This document shows positions 1 through 10,175 of a stretch of DNA of 32,589 nucleotides, in pieces. Source of the DNA: Cudoniella acicularis (Eukaryota; Ascomycota; Leotiomycetes; Helotiales; Helotiaceae); NCBI GenBank assembly GCA_013054445.1, contig JAAMPI010000548.1, forward strand, positions 1-32,589, in the 5' to 3' direction. The stretch's first letter is position 1; every line of letters begins with the position of its first letter. The notes below the pieces were generated by a model. That model was not told the origin of the DNA. It ran no database searches and worked only from the letters and a program-made list of their open reading frames with translations. The position numbers and the translations under genes are program-made.

Positions 1-695
1 CCCAAGAAGCACCTCCAACGCCCTCGTCGAAAAAGTCTCTTCCCCCTTTCTTGCAACCACAAAAACGTGCTCCAAATTTGGAATTTTCCCTGCTGCTAAC
101 AAGGATGATAGATCTTTTACTAATGAGAATAATCCTTGGATTTTGATACCTTGTTGGCGCGAGTATTTGCCTTGGACTGGTGTGAAAGTTGTATAGCGCG
201 TGGTACCAATTACGAGTCTGCGAATTTTGGATAGGAAGTGGGCATAGAAGATATCCTTATGTAAAGCAGTCCAAACGTAAAAAGTTGGACATATCACGAT
301 GTCTTTGCTAAGGTTGAAGTATATGGAACGCTATAGCAAGTACTAAGGTACTGCTTAACCTAACAGCGTCCTGTTATCCGGTATGCAGATCTTTTCATAA
401 GTTTTGAGAGCCACCTTGCGAGAGAGAAGGCAAGTAGAGAGCAAGGCGATGAGCGGATTGTTGGTGATGTGAAGATGCAGGAACTTGGGAGAGCGAATTT
501 CCAGATGGTTATTTGGAGTTCAGCTGGGAGTTGTGAGAAGCGGGGGAAGATTTGTGCGATGATTGTGCAGTGTTCTGTTGAGTTTTCGACTTGTTCGGGA
601 GTTTTGGAAGATGAAGGCTCTGGAGTTGTTATTGAGCTGGAAGTATCTTCGGTTTCTAGAGCAGGAGTTGAGTTTGTCGGAAGAATTTTTCCCAT
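1..695 (-). pseudogene. 2EXR-domain protein, 5' part, frameshifted and stop-interrupted (partial at left edge)
   Basis: I recognise the N-terminus of the fungal 2EXR family (F-box-like, function unknown). It has a Ser/Thr/Pro-rich leader from the ATG at 695, then the hallmark FPRFSQLPAELQITIWKFAL. After about position 490 the conserved sequence continues only in another frame (HLHITNNPLIALL...SRKVALKTYEKI), so a small indel lies there. That second frame then meets three stops within about 335-363, but resumes in the same phase as IYFNLSKDIVICPTFYVW and stays open to position 1, ending near EHVFVVARKGEE. An intron could in principle hide the stops, but no convincing GT...branch...AG of normal size fits. 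The short inverted repeat agcaagtac/ggtactgct sits exactly there and may be an insertion scar. Family identity is fairly secure; pseudogene status is inferred. The 3' end lies outside the window. Confidence 0.7.
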
Positions 696-1601
696 TCTGA
701 TTTTTTTAATTGCTCTGTTGAAATACACAGACGTTCTTGGGTGCAGAGATTACAGCAGCGGAATTAATTTTCTTTAAATACAATCAGAGAACCTCGATGC
801 TCGAGTCTTCTCGAATTGTCTGAAAAGATCATAGACTTACAGTTTCTTAAACATTTTAAAACGCGTCTGCACATGTAGCTCGATACGGCTTAGAGGAAAT
901 ATCTGTCAAAACGTAGAATAACCAAAGGATTTCAGCTGTGTAAGATATGAGAAGAAATACTTTTTGCAAGCAAAATAATATGGGTAGTCTTGAGGGAGAA
1001 ATTTCCCTCACGCTTTAACAAACAAACGCCTTTATTCCTTAAAATACCATTGAAAATAAAATAAATGCAAAGCAAGTCTCTTCTTATTTATTCTAGCTAA
1101 TTCATAGCCCTTTCAAATATGTGGTTATTTAATTACTTTGAAGTATTTAGTAGAACTTCGCGAAGCGGTCGAAGGTGTTTGACATTGCGTCATAAAGGAC
1201 AACTTCAAATTTAAAGAAATGTGAAAGAAGACCGGAATCCTATAAATAAAAACACTTAAAACCGAGATATGCAGGAATAATTAACATTGTGTTGTTTAGG
1301 TAGTCGTGCACGGTACCCAAGGTAATTTATAGGGAGCGACCACTAAAACTTAGTGATGACTCGCTAAATTATAAGGATGTACACGCTGTAATTTAGAGAA
1401 GGAAGGCACTAGTTCACGAAGTACTATATAATGCTTCGACAATCTCACCCCTTTTATGTTATAACATAATCACCTGACACACTAAATGGCCCAAGGCCCT
1501 CTGCAAACCTTTTTCGTTTTATTTAGCTCAACTCCCACTTTTTGTCCAAATATATACAAATTAAAAACTACCTCCTTCGCCCCCATTAATAAGTGATCCT
1601 T
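696..1601. other. AT-rich intergenic region, no gene seen
   Basis: Short open frames here show no family similarity, no codon bias and no plausible splicing. The stretch from about 780 to 1560 is strongly AT-rich. A small dyad (cactaa...ttagtg) occurs near 1341-1356. It separates the 5' end of the broken 2EXR gene from the 3' end of the aldose epimerase gene. Confidence 0.6.
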
Positions 1602-2809
1602 TTAGAAGGTACTAAACTTGTACTGAATGTTGCTCTCAAAAGGCTTCGTATCAGGTCCGTAGATTTGCTTGCTGGTTCTGTTCCACTCTGGGTGATTGAT
1701 GCCATCAATCCAATCCTGAGGCTCAACGGCCACACAGCCATTGCTTCGGACGAATCCATTGGTTGCTGGGCCCAACTGACTCTTCTTTAGCGCATTTGCG
1801 CCTGCGATTATATGATTAGTACGTTGAAATATAAAGGCCTGCTGCTCTGAGACTTACCTCCCATCCAGAAGCATGAATATACAACCACACCGGCCTGATC
1901 GCTATACAGATCCCATTTAATTCCGGTGTAATCACTCGACAAGGTTGCGATGGGCTTTGAGGCCTCAATGACATCACGGTCCACAATCCATTGGTTGTTG
2001 TATCCGCTGCAGTTGAATGCACTTCCGCAGTTTCCAACCCAAGCAGGATCTTTGATGCCGGCACCGATTTGCTTTGGTGCAGACCAGAAATCATTCACGC
2101 TTCCTTTTGGAACAGATGGCAGAGCGCCAGTCGATTGAGTCGTTGGGTCAATGCCAATCATGCGCTTTCCATATGGTAAGCTGAGAGTGTGGTTGAGAAT
2201 GAGGTCAGTTGCTGGGTTGGAAAATGCATCGAGATTCCAGTACGGATGGGTCGTGAGCATCAAGGGCGTTTTATGGGTTACAGCTACACCCTTGAGTTTT
2301 GTGCTCCATGATTTCTCGTCAAGTGTGTGGGTGACGGTTCCAAGTACGAGGCCAGGCAAGCCCAGTGATGAATTACCTTCATCACGGATTGTGAAGGTGA
2401 TGCTATTGTTGGTCACTTCCGAGACGTTCCAGGTTCGGTGTGACCAGCCATTCGTTCCGCTGTGGAGAGTTCCATTACCATCGTTAGCCTCTGTGTAATA
2501 GCGCTCGCCGTCTAAAACGTAAGTGTGGTTGGCAATACGGTTGACATAACGTCCAGGTACCGCACCGTAATCCGGGTGATTAGGATCCACAGGATACAAG
2601 GAGGCGTTATCGTAGCCAAGGATGATGTCCCGTGAAACTCCATTGCGGTCGCTGATGACGAGGTTGGTGATACATGCGGCGTAGGGGATGAATTTGGCCT
2701 CAATGCCTGGTGCTTTCAACGTGTATTTTCCATCTGGGCCTGGTGGGGGGACTCGGTAATTTGCGGAAGCAAGCAAAGGCAGAGCCAAGAGGGATAGAAT
2801 GGACTTCAT
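1602..2809 (-). CDS. Secreted aldose 1-epimerase (galactose mutarotase family)
   Basis: Two exons, complement(join(1602..1801,1858..2809)), give 383 aa. The 56-nt intron starts GTAAGT, has the branch sequence GTACTAAT and ends CGCAG. Aldose 1-epimerases interconvert alpha and beta anomers of hexoses such as galactose and glucose. Residues 1-16 (MKSILSLLALPLLASA) are a signal peptide, so the enzyme is probably extracellular or periplasmic, and it carries many N-glycosylation sequons. Catalytic elements are visible: LHSG with His116, TTHPYWNLD with His188 (the acid/base histidines of the family), and VAVEPQDW with Glu344, encoded only after the intron. The length is normal for fungal secreted members. 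It is transcribed divergently from the SDR gene at 3659. The start is the first ATG before a perfect signal peptide. Specificity among sugars cannot be read from sequence. Confidence 0.93.
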
Positions 2810-2888
2810 TTTGAATGAGACTAGGAGAGTAGTCGAACGAGGTTGAAAAAATCAGAAAAGGGGTCTCTTGCCCTGGCAGCAACACAGC

Positions 2889-2894
2889 TTTATA
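2889..2894 (-). promoter_or_regulatory. Probable TATA box of the aldose epimerase gene
   Basis: TATAAA on the minus strand lies 80 bp upstream of the ATG at 2809, a usual distance for a fungal gene with a short leader. Support is positional only. Confidence 0.4.
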
Positions 2895-3658
2895 TCTACT
2901 TACACAGGGAAGCACTTGAAGGATTGCGGGGTACCATGAGAAAAGAGGCCTACCTGTATTTGGAATGTAAAGCTCTCCGTGGTATTGGGATTGGTGAGTT
3001 TTGCGCTCGGCTGTATCCGATTCATCAAAATGTGAATATCGTTGCCTTTGGGAGAATATGTTAGCCGATTGAAGGATCCTGATTATTGTACAGGCTGTAA
3101 GATACTTACGAGCAACATGTAAACCACTATGGCTAAACAAAAAATCATCTTAAGTTTTCTCCTGAAATCGGAAGAACGCATCGGAGGAGGGGGCCGCTCC
3201 GGCACCCGGCCTAGCCGTGACACACATGAATGAAATGTTCCTGATCCAGGAGGTTGGGTTTGCGGCGTTTGCCAGAAGATGGGTGCGATGCAGTGACATT
3301 GTAAGATTACAAGTACCACTGCACCTTTAGCCCAGATGTTAGCACCAAGAGGAGATCAACACAGTGCAATTGCGCTAGCATAGTAAGAAGTACAGTGGTT
3401 ACTTGGCGCTCTGAATCTTTCCCGGGGATTGATGATATTATGGAGGTGGTGTTGAAACGAAGATGTGTTCGGCTTCAAAACCCTGTATTGTACCCCTTCT
3501 CTAGGCCGCTCGCTTCCGATAGGCCCGACAATCACGATAAGGACCCAAGAACAAACGTCATCATCAATCTTCGACCTCACCTCTATTATTCCTCATTCTT
3601 TCATCTTTCCCTTCCCGAATCCCAGCTACCGATTCAACCTTCAGCGCTGTCCAACACA
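2895..3658. other. Divergent intergenic promoter region between epimerase and SDR
   Basis: No gene is seen. A GC-rich patch at about 3178-3215 contains several CGG/CCG triplets (cggaggagggggccgctccg), the half-sites used by fungal Zn2Cys6 regulators. No particular factor can be assigned. The last 100 bp before the SDR start are pyrimidine-rich, as in fungal leaders. Confidence 0.35.
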
Positions 3659-4728
3659 ATGCCGAACATTCTCATAATTGGCGCCACTCGTGGCCTCGGT
3701 GCCTCTCTCGCAAATGCCTACGCCTCTCAATCGAACACCACGGTCTTCGGCACTACGCGTTCTGCTACTGGCCCGAAAGGACTGAACGAGAAGATTGTTT
3801 GGGTCCCAAATATTGATGTCAGCGATAGTGGCGTGGGCTCAAAGCTGGTTAATCAGCTGGGAATGCTTGGTGTCGCTGGTGGAATGGTGGAAGGAGAGGG
3901 GGAGGTTCGAGGCTTTGATGTCGTCGTAAGCTTGTGTGGGAAAGAAGCTCATGGTTTTCATGCTCATAAATCGGGAAGATAATTAGCGCAGGCTATTTTG
4001 CGACGGAAGACTTCGTGAATGGCCCAAAATGGGAGGAAGAGGTCAAGATGTACAGTTCGTATCCTCTTTTGTCCAATGTCGCCCCAAAGCAATACCGCCG
4101 AACTCGCTGACGATCGGCCATCGTAGCAACATCTGCCATATCACCTCCCTTTATCGTCCGTTCTCTTTCCCGTGCCCACTACCTCTTCAAAGGCTCGAAG
4201 ATCCTCCTCATATCCTCTGAATCTGGCTCCATAACTTTGCGACACGAGAAGGAAGGCGGTGGAAACTATGGACACCATGCGAGCAAATCTGCCCTGAATA
4301 TGGTGGGGAAGCTGTTGAGCTTAGATCTTAAGGAAAAGGGCGTTATCATTAGCATCCTGCATCCTGGATTTATGCGAACAGAAATGACGAAAGGGGTTGG
4401 TTTCGATAAATATTGGGATGATGGAGGCGGTATGTAGTCCCTTTCCGAGGGCACTCTTCGCAGAAGAGATGTATCGGTTGTTTCCAGAGGCACAACCGAG
4501 TGGCTAACGCATACTCTAGCCGTCACCCCCGATGAGGCGGCCAAAAGTTTAATAGAATGGGCCGAGAAGTTGGATATGAGCAAATCAGGACAATATTGGG
4601 CTCCACGAGGTCCAAGTAAGTCACACCAGCACATGACAAGGAAAACATCTGACAGAATAGGGGACATTGGGACAGCAGAAGAAACAATTGGAAAAGGTCT
4701 ACCAACTCCCTTACAACTCCCGTGGTAG
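3659..4728 (+). CDS. Atypical short-chain dehydrogenase/reductase (SDR)
   Basis: Five exons, join(3659..3925,3979..4054,4127..4429,4520..4615,4661..4728), keep frame throughout and give 269 aa. Introns are 53, 72, 90 and 45 nt; branch-like GCTGAC and GCTAAC occur in the second and third. The N-terminal Rossmann motif is GATRGLG (residues 8-14), binding NAD(P). Later come DVVIISAGYFATEDF (NNAG equivalent), LLISSESGSITLRHEKEGGG (catalytic Ser region), NYGHHASKSALNMVG, and the ending TPLQLPW, which I recognise from a fungal SDR subfamily. The position four residues before the catalytic Lys holds His rather than Tyr, with a Tyr two residues earlier, so the usual YxxxK motif is altered. The substrate is unknown and the enzyme is presumably cytosolic, with no signal peptide. 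The ATG at 3659 was chosen because the Rossmann strand begins three residues later. Confidence 0.9.
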
Positions 4729-4961
4729 TGGTAAGTAGGCAGGGTAAAACAAGTCTGGTCAAGATAAGCAGCGTCCATAACGAATTATGACAATTTTAAA
4801 GTATTTCGTCGAGAGTCCTCCCAATCGACTTTATTTCGCCAATTACCTCCTTCGCCTATAGCCGGATCCTCGACCAAATTATTAAATCGAAAGGTATTTC
4901 GATGCTTCATTTTTTATCCTTGCTTTCATTTCCAAGTCGTCAATTTTATCCAATTCCCTTA

Positions 4962-5560
4962 TTACAACGCAACGACCATTCCAGCAACAAGACCAACCAA
5001 TCCGCCAATCGAAGCAATCAAGGTCGGCGCGGCACCAGCGGAAGAAGATGACGAGGGGGAACCAGAAGATGCTGTCGGCTTTCCGCTTGTTGACAAGGCA
5101 GAAGTGCTGTTTCCCTTTGCAGTCGCCGCAGCGGATGTTGTAGTTGCGACTGTGCCATTGCTTGCAGCTGAAGAGGTGACAACAGATGTTGCACTGCCGG
5201 TAGCGGTCGCAGAGTAGGAAAGGCAGAGAGAATTTCCAATAGAGGCAGCAGCTGCAAGGTCAGTCGCGTTGCAGGAACTGATCAAGCAAGGGGTGGCGGC
5301 TGATGCAATTGCTGTCTTTCCGCTACCGCATTGGCAGGCTTCGTCTGCGAGGCCGCAACCGGCTGCTTGGATAGCAGATGTGAGGCAGGAAATCTAATTG
5401 TTGTTAGTTTTGTTGCGAGGAGGACGTCAATCGACGCGTGAAAGAGTTGGGGGGAGAAAGTAGAAAGGGTATCGCGTACAGCACATGTTGGTTCACCTGC
5501 GAAATTTTGTGCCGAGACGAAGCCGGCCGCAGCAGCAAGGATGAAAATCGCGGTCTTCAT
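4962..5560 (-). CDS. CFEM-domain, GPI-anchored-type surface protein
   Basis: Two exons, complement(join(4962..5393,5480..5560)), give 170 aa; the 86-nt intron starts GTACGC, has an AACTAAC branch and ends TTAG. The order is signal peptide (MKTAIFILAAAAGFVSA), then a CFEM domain with exactly eight cysteines spaced as in the family (PTCAISC, AAGCGLADEACQCGSG, ATPCL, SSCN, SLCLSY). A long Ser/Thr/Ala-rich, probably O-glycosylated stalk follows, then a hydrophobic C-terminus (LIASIGGLVGLVAGMVVAL) typical of a GPI-attachment signal. CFEM proteins sit in the fungal cell wall or plasma membrane. Some bind haem through an Asp in the domain, others act in surface sensing or host interaction. The Asp in LADEAC could serve as haem ligand, but this is not certain. 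It is convergent with the SDR gene upstream in the window. Confidence 0.93.
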
Positions 5561-6681
5561 AGTGACGGTTGCTGAACGATTGAGATATAGTGGAGTGACT
5601 GATGGTTTATCGATCAATGGGTACAGAAGCAGGCAAGTTTGTTGATGGATAACGACAGGTAGTGGAGTGTTCTGAAGAGATGGAGCTCTTTGATCTTGAT
5701 CTTGATGGAGGAAAGGCGAGGGAATTTTGGCTGTTGGGTGTGAGGTGCTTTTTGTATTTGGAGGTACGGGACTGCAAGCCACTAACAGCGTGATTCAGAG
5801 CAGCAGCTTCTTTGAGCTTCAGCTTCAATGCGGGGACGGTGGATACCCAATGCCCCTGCAGAGAAATGCTACTGGGGGGGCTATAAATGGATTAGCGGCA
5901 GGACGGCGTTGCTACGCAGGTATGGGACAAGGCCTCGGTTGGCTCGCTTCCACAACCCCCTTTGCATTCCCACCATTCAGCCTGTCTTTTTACTGAACTT
6001 TGGCACGCCATGGTTGGCGGCAACATCCGTTGCATTAGAAGTTAATCGCGACCCTAGAAATGGGGTGGCCGGAAGAATCCGCTCAGTCTTCTGTTGCAGT
6101 GGGCCAGTTAGAATCGCCACAGGGCTGCAGATTCTCCTGCCCGTGTTTCGATCTTCATTCCTGCTGTTACACAGGCGACAAACGCCAACAATATTTGTTA
6201 CCCTGGGGAAAATCCCGGTCGCTCCTCCCATTCGGGGATGGTGCCCATCTCCTATTTTTTGTCCTCGAGCGAGGTTACAAGGATGAGCAAACGGAGGCGG
6301 TGTTGCAATATTAAAAGCAAACGCGGCATTGATTAATTTTGAGCATCTTAAGATAAAGTTCCTGTCTTTGATCGACTACCGAGTAATCTCCTTTGTTAAG
6401 GTTACAGACTTCGGGGTCTACAAATGTTTATTGGGAGCTCTTCTAGGGTGAAGATCGCTGCTGATTCTGTTTTGCTTGAATCATATGGTAACGTTTCTGG
6501 TGGCTTGTGTCTCGTTCAGATGAAAAACAAATTTCCTCATTTTGGAGATATCTCCGGTCACGTGGGGACGGGAAGGTAACGGGAACGTAATATCGGAATG
6601 AGATAAGAGGGACTTGGCTTTGGCTTTTTGGCTTTTGTTTGCGTTTCAGCTCGAAATAGAAATAGAGGGGCAAGGTCAGGT
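5561..6681. other. Gene-free upstream region of the CFEM gene
   Basis: Composition is near average and several open frames of 75-150 codons overlap on both strands. None has recognisable domains, a credible start context or splice signals. I regard it as the CFEM 5' flank plus unassigned sequence. Confidence 0.5.
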
Positions 6682-6704
6682 GTCAGTGACGGGCCGTCAC
6701 TGAC
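6682..6704. repeat. 23-bp near-perfect palindrome (GTCAGTGACGG-G-CCGTCACTGAC)
   Basis: Two 11-bp arms are exactly complementary around a single central G, and the sequence is followed directly by GGCCGGC. Such a perfect dyad is far beyond chance in 32 kb. It could be a dimeric factor site, a terminal-repeat relic or a hairpin-forming element. No second copy was noticed in the window. Confidence 0.75.
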
Positions 6705-7300
6705 GGCCGGCTATTCGATCTGTGTTTTGACGCTCATTTTACAATTGTTTTCGCAAATACAGAGGCACAAGTAGGGCCTCGACTATCTAATTACTAATAT
6801 CAGTAAAACATGTCACGGGAGACATAAGGAGCTTGTCGCGAGGGCCGATGCATTTCCTTTTTCTTGGCTATCAATGTTCGTAAGTCTAAGTCTTAGATAA
6901 GAGGATATAAAGCCTATATCTGCAGGAAGCAGGAGCAGTTGTAATTTACGACGGCGAATTACTTAGCTTGATATTATTTAAAAGCATTTCAACAGTCGAC
7001 CGCAAAAGAGACCACGAAAACTCACGTCGATTATTTTCTCAATCCCAGCTTGAAAAATTAGTTCTAACCTGAAACTGTTTCCAGCTCGATGCATTTCCTC
7101 TTTTTCTCCCTCTTCGGATATGTGCTAGTTTTAATGCCTGCTACATCAATTGCCAATTGAAGTTTCCGTGTTCGCACCACCCTACTTAAAACACGAAAAC
7201 CCAGTCCCCTTAAAGTCATCCCGGATTCACTATTTTGCTGGGGCTTAATACCCAGATACCCTCCGGTCTATTCAGAGCGAGAGAGTGGGTGCATCTGTGG
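6705..7300. other. Gene-free AT-leaning region
   Basis: No coding or RNA signal recognised. It leads into the dyad-motif array that starts near 7308. Confidence 0.5.
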
Positions 7301-7307
7301 ACGCTTT

Positions 7308-8207
7308 TTGTTGCACTTTGCAAAAGTGCTCGGTCGATCGAAAAAGGAAAATAAGGTCTATTTCTCACTTTACAGGAATTAGTCGGTTTGACTGATGGCG
7401 TCGATCAAACTCTCGGAATTTTGCGATGTGCAACAACAAAAGTTAACAATTGCCTCTTGTTATCTCTCATCCGAACTTGGAGCCTATCTCTCCTGCTTTC
7501 TATCGGTTACCTTCCCTCTTCTCTGATATTCACTGCACACGGCAAAAGAACTTCAGACGAATCTCAAAGTTTTGTTGCACTTCGCACTTTTTTATATGCT
7601 AGCGTCTCGTTAGCTTAATATTAATACTTAGGTGGCGGATTGTTCGCTGTTATATTACCTCGGCTTTCGCCTCTCTATACATTACAACGCAACTCCAGAT
7701 GACGTTCAGAGTTTTGTTGCGCTTCGTACTCAGTATATATGCTAGCGTCTCCACTAGCGCAAAGTTTCGATCTCGAATCGACACTATAGTAGTCGGCTTG
7801 TCGTCCCCCCTCTATTTAACTGCGCCGCCGGGCTTCCTCGGCTTCTACCCATAACGCCAATATGATTTCAGAGTTTTATTGCTCGTCGTACCCACTATAT
7901 GCTAGTATGCTCGCTTCGATCGATCGAGAACTTTTGCGAAGTGCAACAAAACTTCCCTCTTTCCCAATAGAGCAAAGCGAAGGCTTTCGTCGACCGAACG
8001 AACAGTTTTGCGAAGTGCTACAAAAGTCCTCCTACCAGACTGAGAGGAGGTCTTTTGCGCTATCGTGGACCGACCCGAGCACTTTTACGAAGTGCAACAG
8101 AAATCTCCTTACTGTGGACTCTTCATAGGAGCAGCAAACCGGGGGCTTGTACCGACTTACTACTCGTTGTCGAGGTAACCGAACACTTTTGCGACTTGCA
8201 ACAAAAC
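7308..8207. repeat. Array of about nine copies of a ~20-bp dyad motif within diverged tandem repeats
   Basis: The core cttttgcgaagtgcaacaaa recurs forward near 7417 (diverged), 7930, 8004, 8081 and 8184. In reverse complement (gttttgttgcacttcgcac) it recurs near 7310, 7569, 7711 and 7873 (the last degenerate). Each copy contains the small dyad TTGC-GAAGT-GCAA. The reverse copies at 7569, 7711 and 7873 sit in a diverged tandem unit of roughly 140-160 bp that also shares tatatgctagcgtct-like sequence. The forward copies after 7930 are spaced about 75-100 bp, often preceded by gaccga or cgatcga. The orientation switch near 7900 makes the array a large imperfect inverted structure. No gene overlaps it convincingly. 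Internal subrepeats of a transposon, a protein-binding iteron cluster and satellite-like DNA are all possible. Confidence 0.75.
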
Positions 8208-10175
8208 CTTTATCTAACCACTCTTGTTGAATATGACTTTGGAATTGAATTGTTACTGCATTGCTCCTTCCGTTTCCCTTCTCTATCTCTCCCTGTTTAT
8301 TTTCTTATTGCACCTCTCGATTCGCTTCTATATTTCACAGATCTGAATTTTTAGTTATCATGTTGCTGGTCTGGTCTCATGGTCACTTTGAGATGATGTT
8401 TTTAAATATAAGAATTATTCTCTTGTCTTCCCACGATTTCTAGTAATTGCAGAAAGCCGACAGCACTTCATCAATCACTACATCTGGAATCCTAGAATCT
8501 CTGGGAGTCCGAGAACGAGGGACCAAGAGAACCTATGTCCTGACCGTTAATCCGATCTTTTTTTTTTCGTTGGTGCCGTTCTCCTCCTCCATAGCACCCT
8601 TTGCAATGCCATAAAAATCGGAAAGCAATAAATATTTGCGGCCCCACGACGGTGTTCGACCAGATGTCTTGCAGGGAGTACCACCAAGACTCCAATTATA
8701 TTGTCGCTTGAGGTGAGCGACTAGTGCGGAAAGACGAGCTCACGAGCTCAAGGCGTACGTTAGTAAAGATTTAAGTGTTCCGTGCGGCGTGCTCTTTGGA
8801 TCTATACTTACTTCTTACGGTAATACGACTTGCATTTGTTGTGCTGTCAATCATTTCGTCGTTGTCATTCTCGAGTCCCTTGTCTGTCGCTGTCATTCTC
8901 CGCTTCACTTATTTGCTAGAAACAGAAAGTCAGCAATTACCATCCATAGAAGCATCACCTAAAGCAAATTTGAGGTGTGCGAAGCTTAAATTGATCACCT
9001 TTCTTCTTACGCATGCAAGACAGACAAACGCATCCGTCAAATCCCACGAAACGGCGTGAATATATCGTTTGACGGTAGGACTGTTATTGATCCACTAATA
9101 GTCCAATAAGCTTGAAATTTATACCTATTTATACTTTCTGTATGAACAAATGAAGCCACTGTTAGAAATAGTGTGATGGTATACCCTGTTAGGTCTCGAC
9201 CACTAAAACTCAAAATACAATTGTGTTATTTCCTATCAAACCCCCATTCCACCGTCAAAACTGAGCTATTATTCACTCTACAAAACATCACTTATAGCAT
9301 CCAATAACCTTAAATAAAGAAACAATCCCTAGCTAGGATCCGTACCCAGCTGATTGAATCTCCTATTCGGACGCAGTATAAGAAAACATATCAAGACTGC
9401 ATGCCTTATAAATACGCAGTAAGAGAACTTCGGCAATGGTCACTAACTTTACACGGTCGTTTGAATTCGCGCCAAATACTTAACAGTGAGTAGCAAAACG
9501 AAAACCTTCCTCAAGTTCATTCAGGAAAGCTCAGCCTAATCGACTTTACGTGGTATAACTAAGCATATAGAGGAGGAACACAAGATAACTTTGCCTATTT
9601 CTGAACAAAAGGATCATGGCACCGTGTTGCAGTTCCATTTCACGGAGCATGTCCGTTACCCAACTTTCTACAGCTAGAAACGGGGTTTATATTTTACTAG
9701 TTTCCTAGAAGGCTTCTATCGGAAGGTTACCTTATTTGTAAGTTATATTCACTTACTCAACACGTCAACTCCTCATTCACTTACATATCAACTTTGTGAA
9801 CTGCGGATTAGCCTGCTTCCTGTCGTCGTGAAAGATATCACTACAGAACCTCTCGTGTCTTTACGTATTCATAACGAATTTGCGAGTTGCTCTAAAGCAG
9901 CAAAAAGAAGTCAGGACTCACCGTAAAATTATGAACACGTAACTCGGAATTTTTTTTTGGACCTGAGAAATTCGTAAATTCAATCATGATATCTGGTATC
10001 CAAGATGAAAGCAGATGCGATAGATATAGAAAGAGAACAAGACAGTCCCAGAAAGGACGACATGCAGCATGCTAGACAAACCCAAATCGTTGTGTTTACC
10101 CAGCAGCGTGGAAACGTTATAAAACCACATCATCATCGTCATCGTCGTCATCAAATCGCCAACTAAAGAAATTCA
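8208..10175. other. Gene-free region
   Basis: No recognisable protein, tRNA or rRNA. It contains a T-rich run near 8563 and a short CAT/CGT microsatellite at about 10130-10152 just downstream of the SDR stop. Composition falls toward AT after 9060. Confidence 0.5.

Noticed and set aside
695..728. Start of the 2EXR gene at 728
   Set aside because: The codon there is GTG; the first ATG in frame is at 695, which precedes all recognisable family sequence.
3659..5560. Biosynthetic cluster of SDR, epimerase and CFEM genes
   Set aside because: No core synthase, regulator or transporter is adjacent, and the families have no shared pathway.
5727..6314. Overlapping open frames of up to about 150 codons upstream of the CFEM gene
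   Set aside because: They overlap on both strands, contain no domain or splice logic, and reflect average GC composition rather than coding.
7308..8207. CRISPR array
   Set aside because: Repeats are degenerate, in both orientations and irregularly spaced, and the DNA is clearly from a eukaryote.
1337..9210. Identical 14-mer cgaccactaaaact at 1337 and 9197
   Set aside because: A few chance 14-bp matches are expected among all pairs in 32 kb, and the flanking sequence does not align.
9066..9270. Possible MITE with ends gtttgacggtagga / ttccaccgtcaaaac
   Set aside because: The inverted match is only about 14 bp and imperfect, and no target-site duplication is visible at the outer edges.
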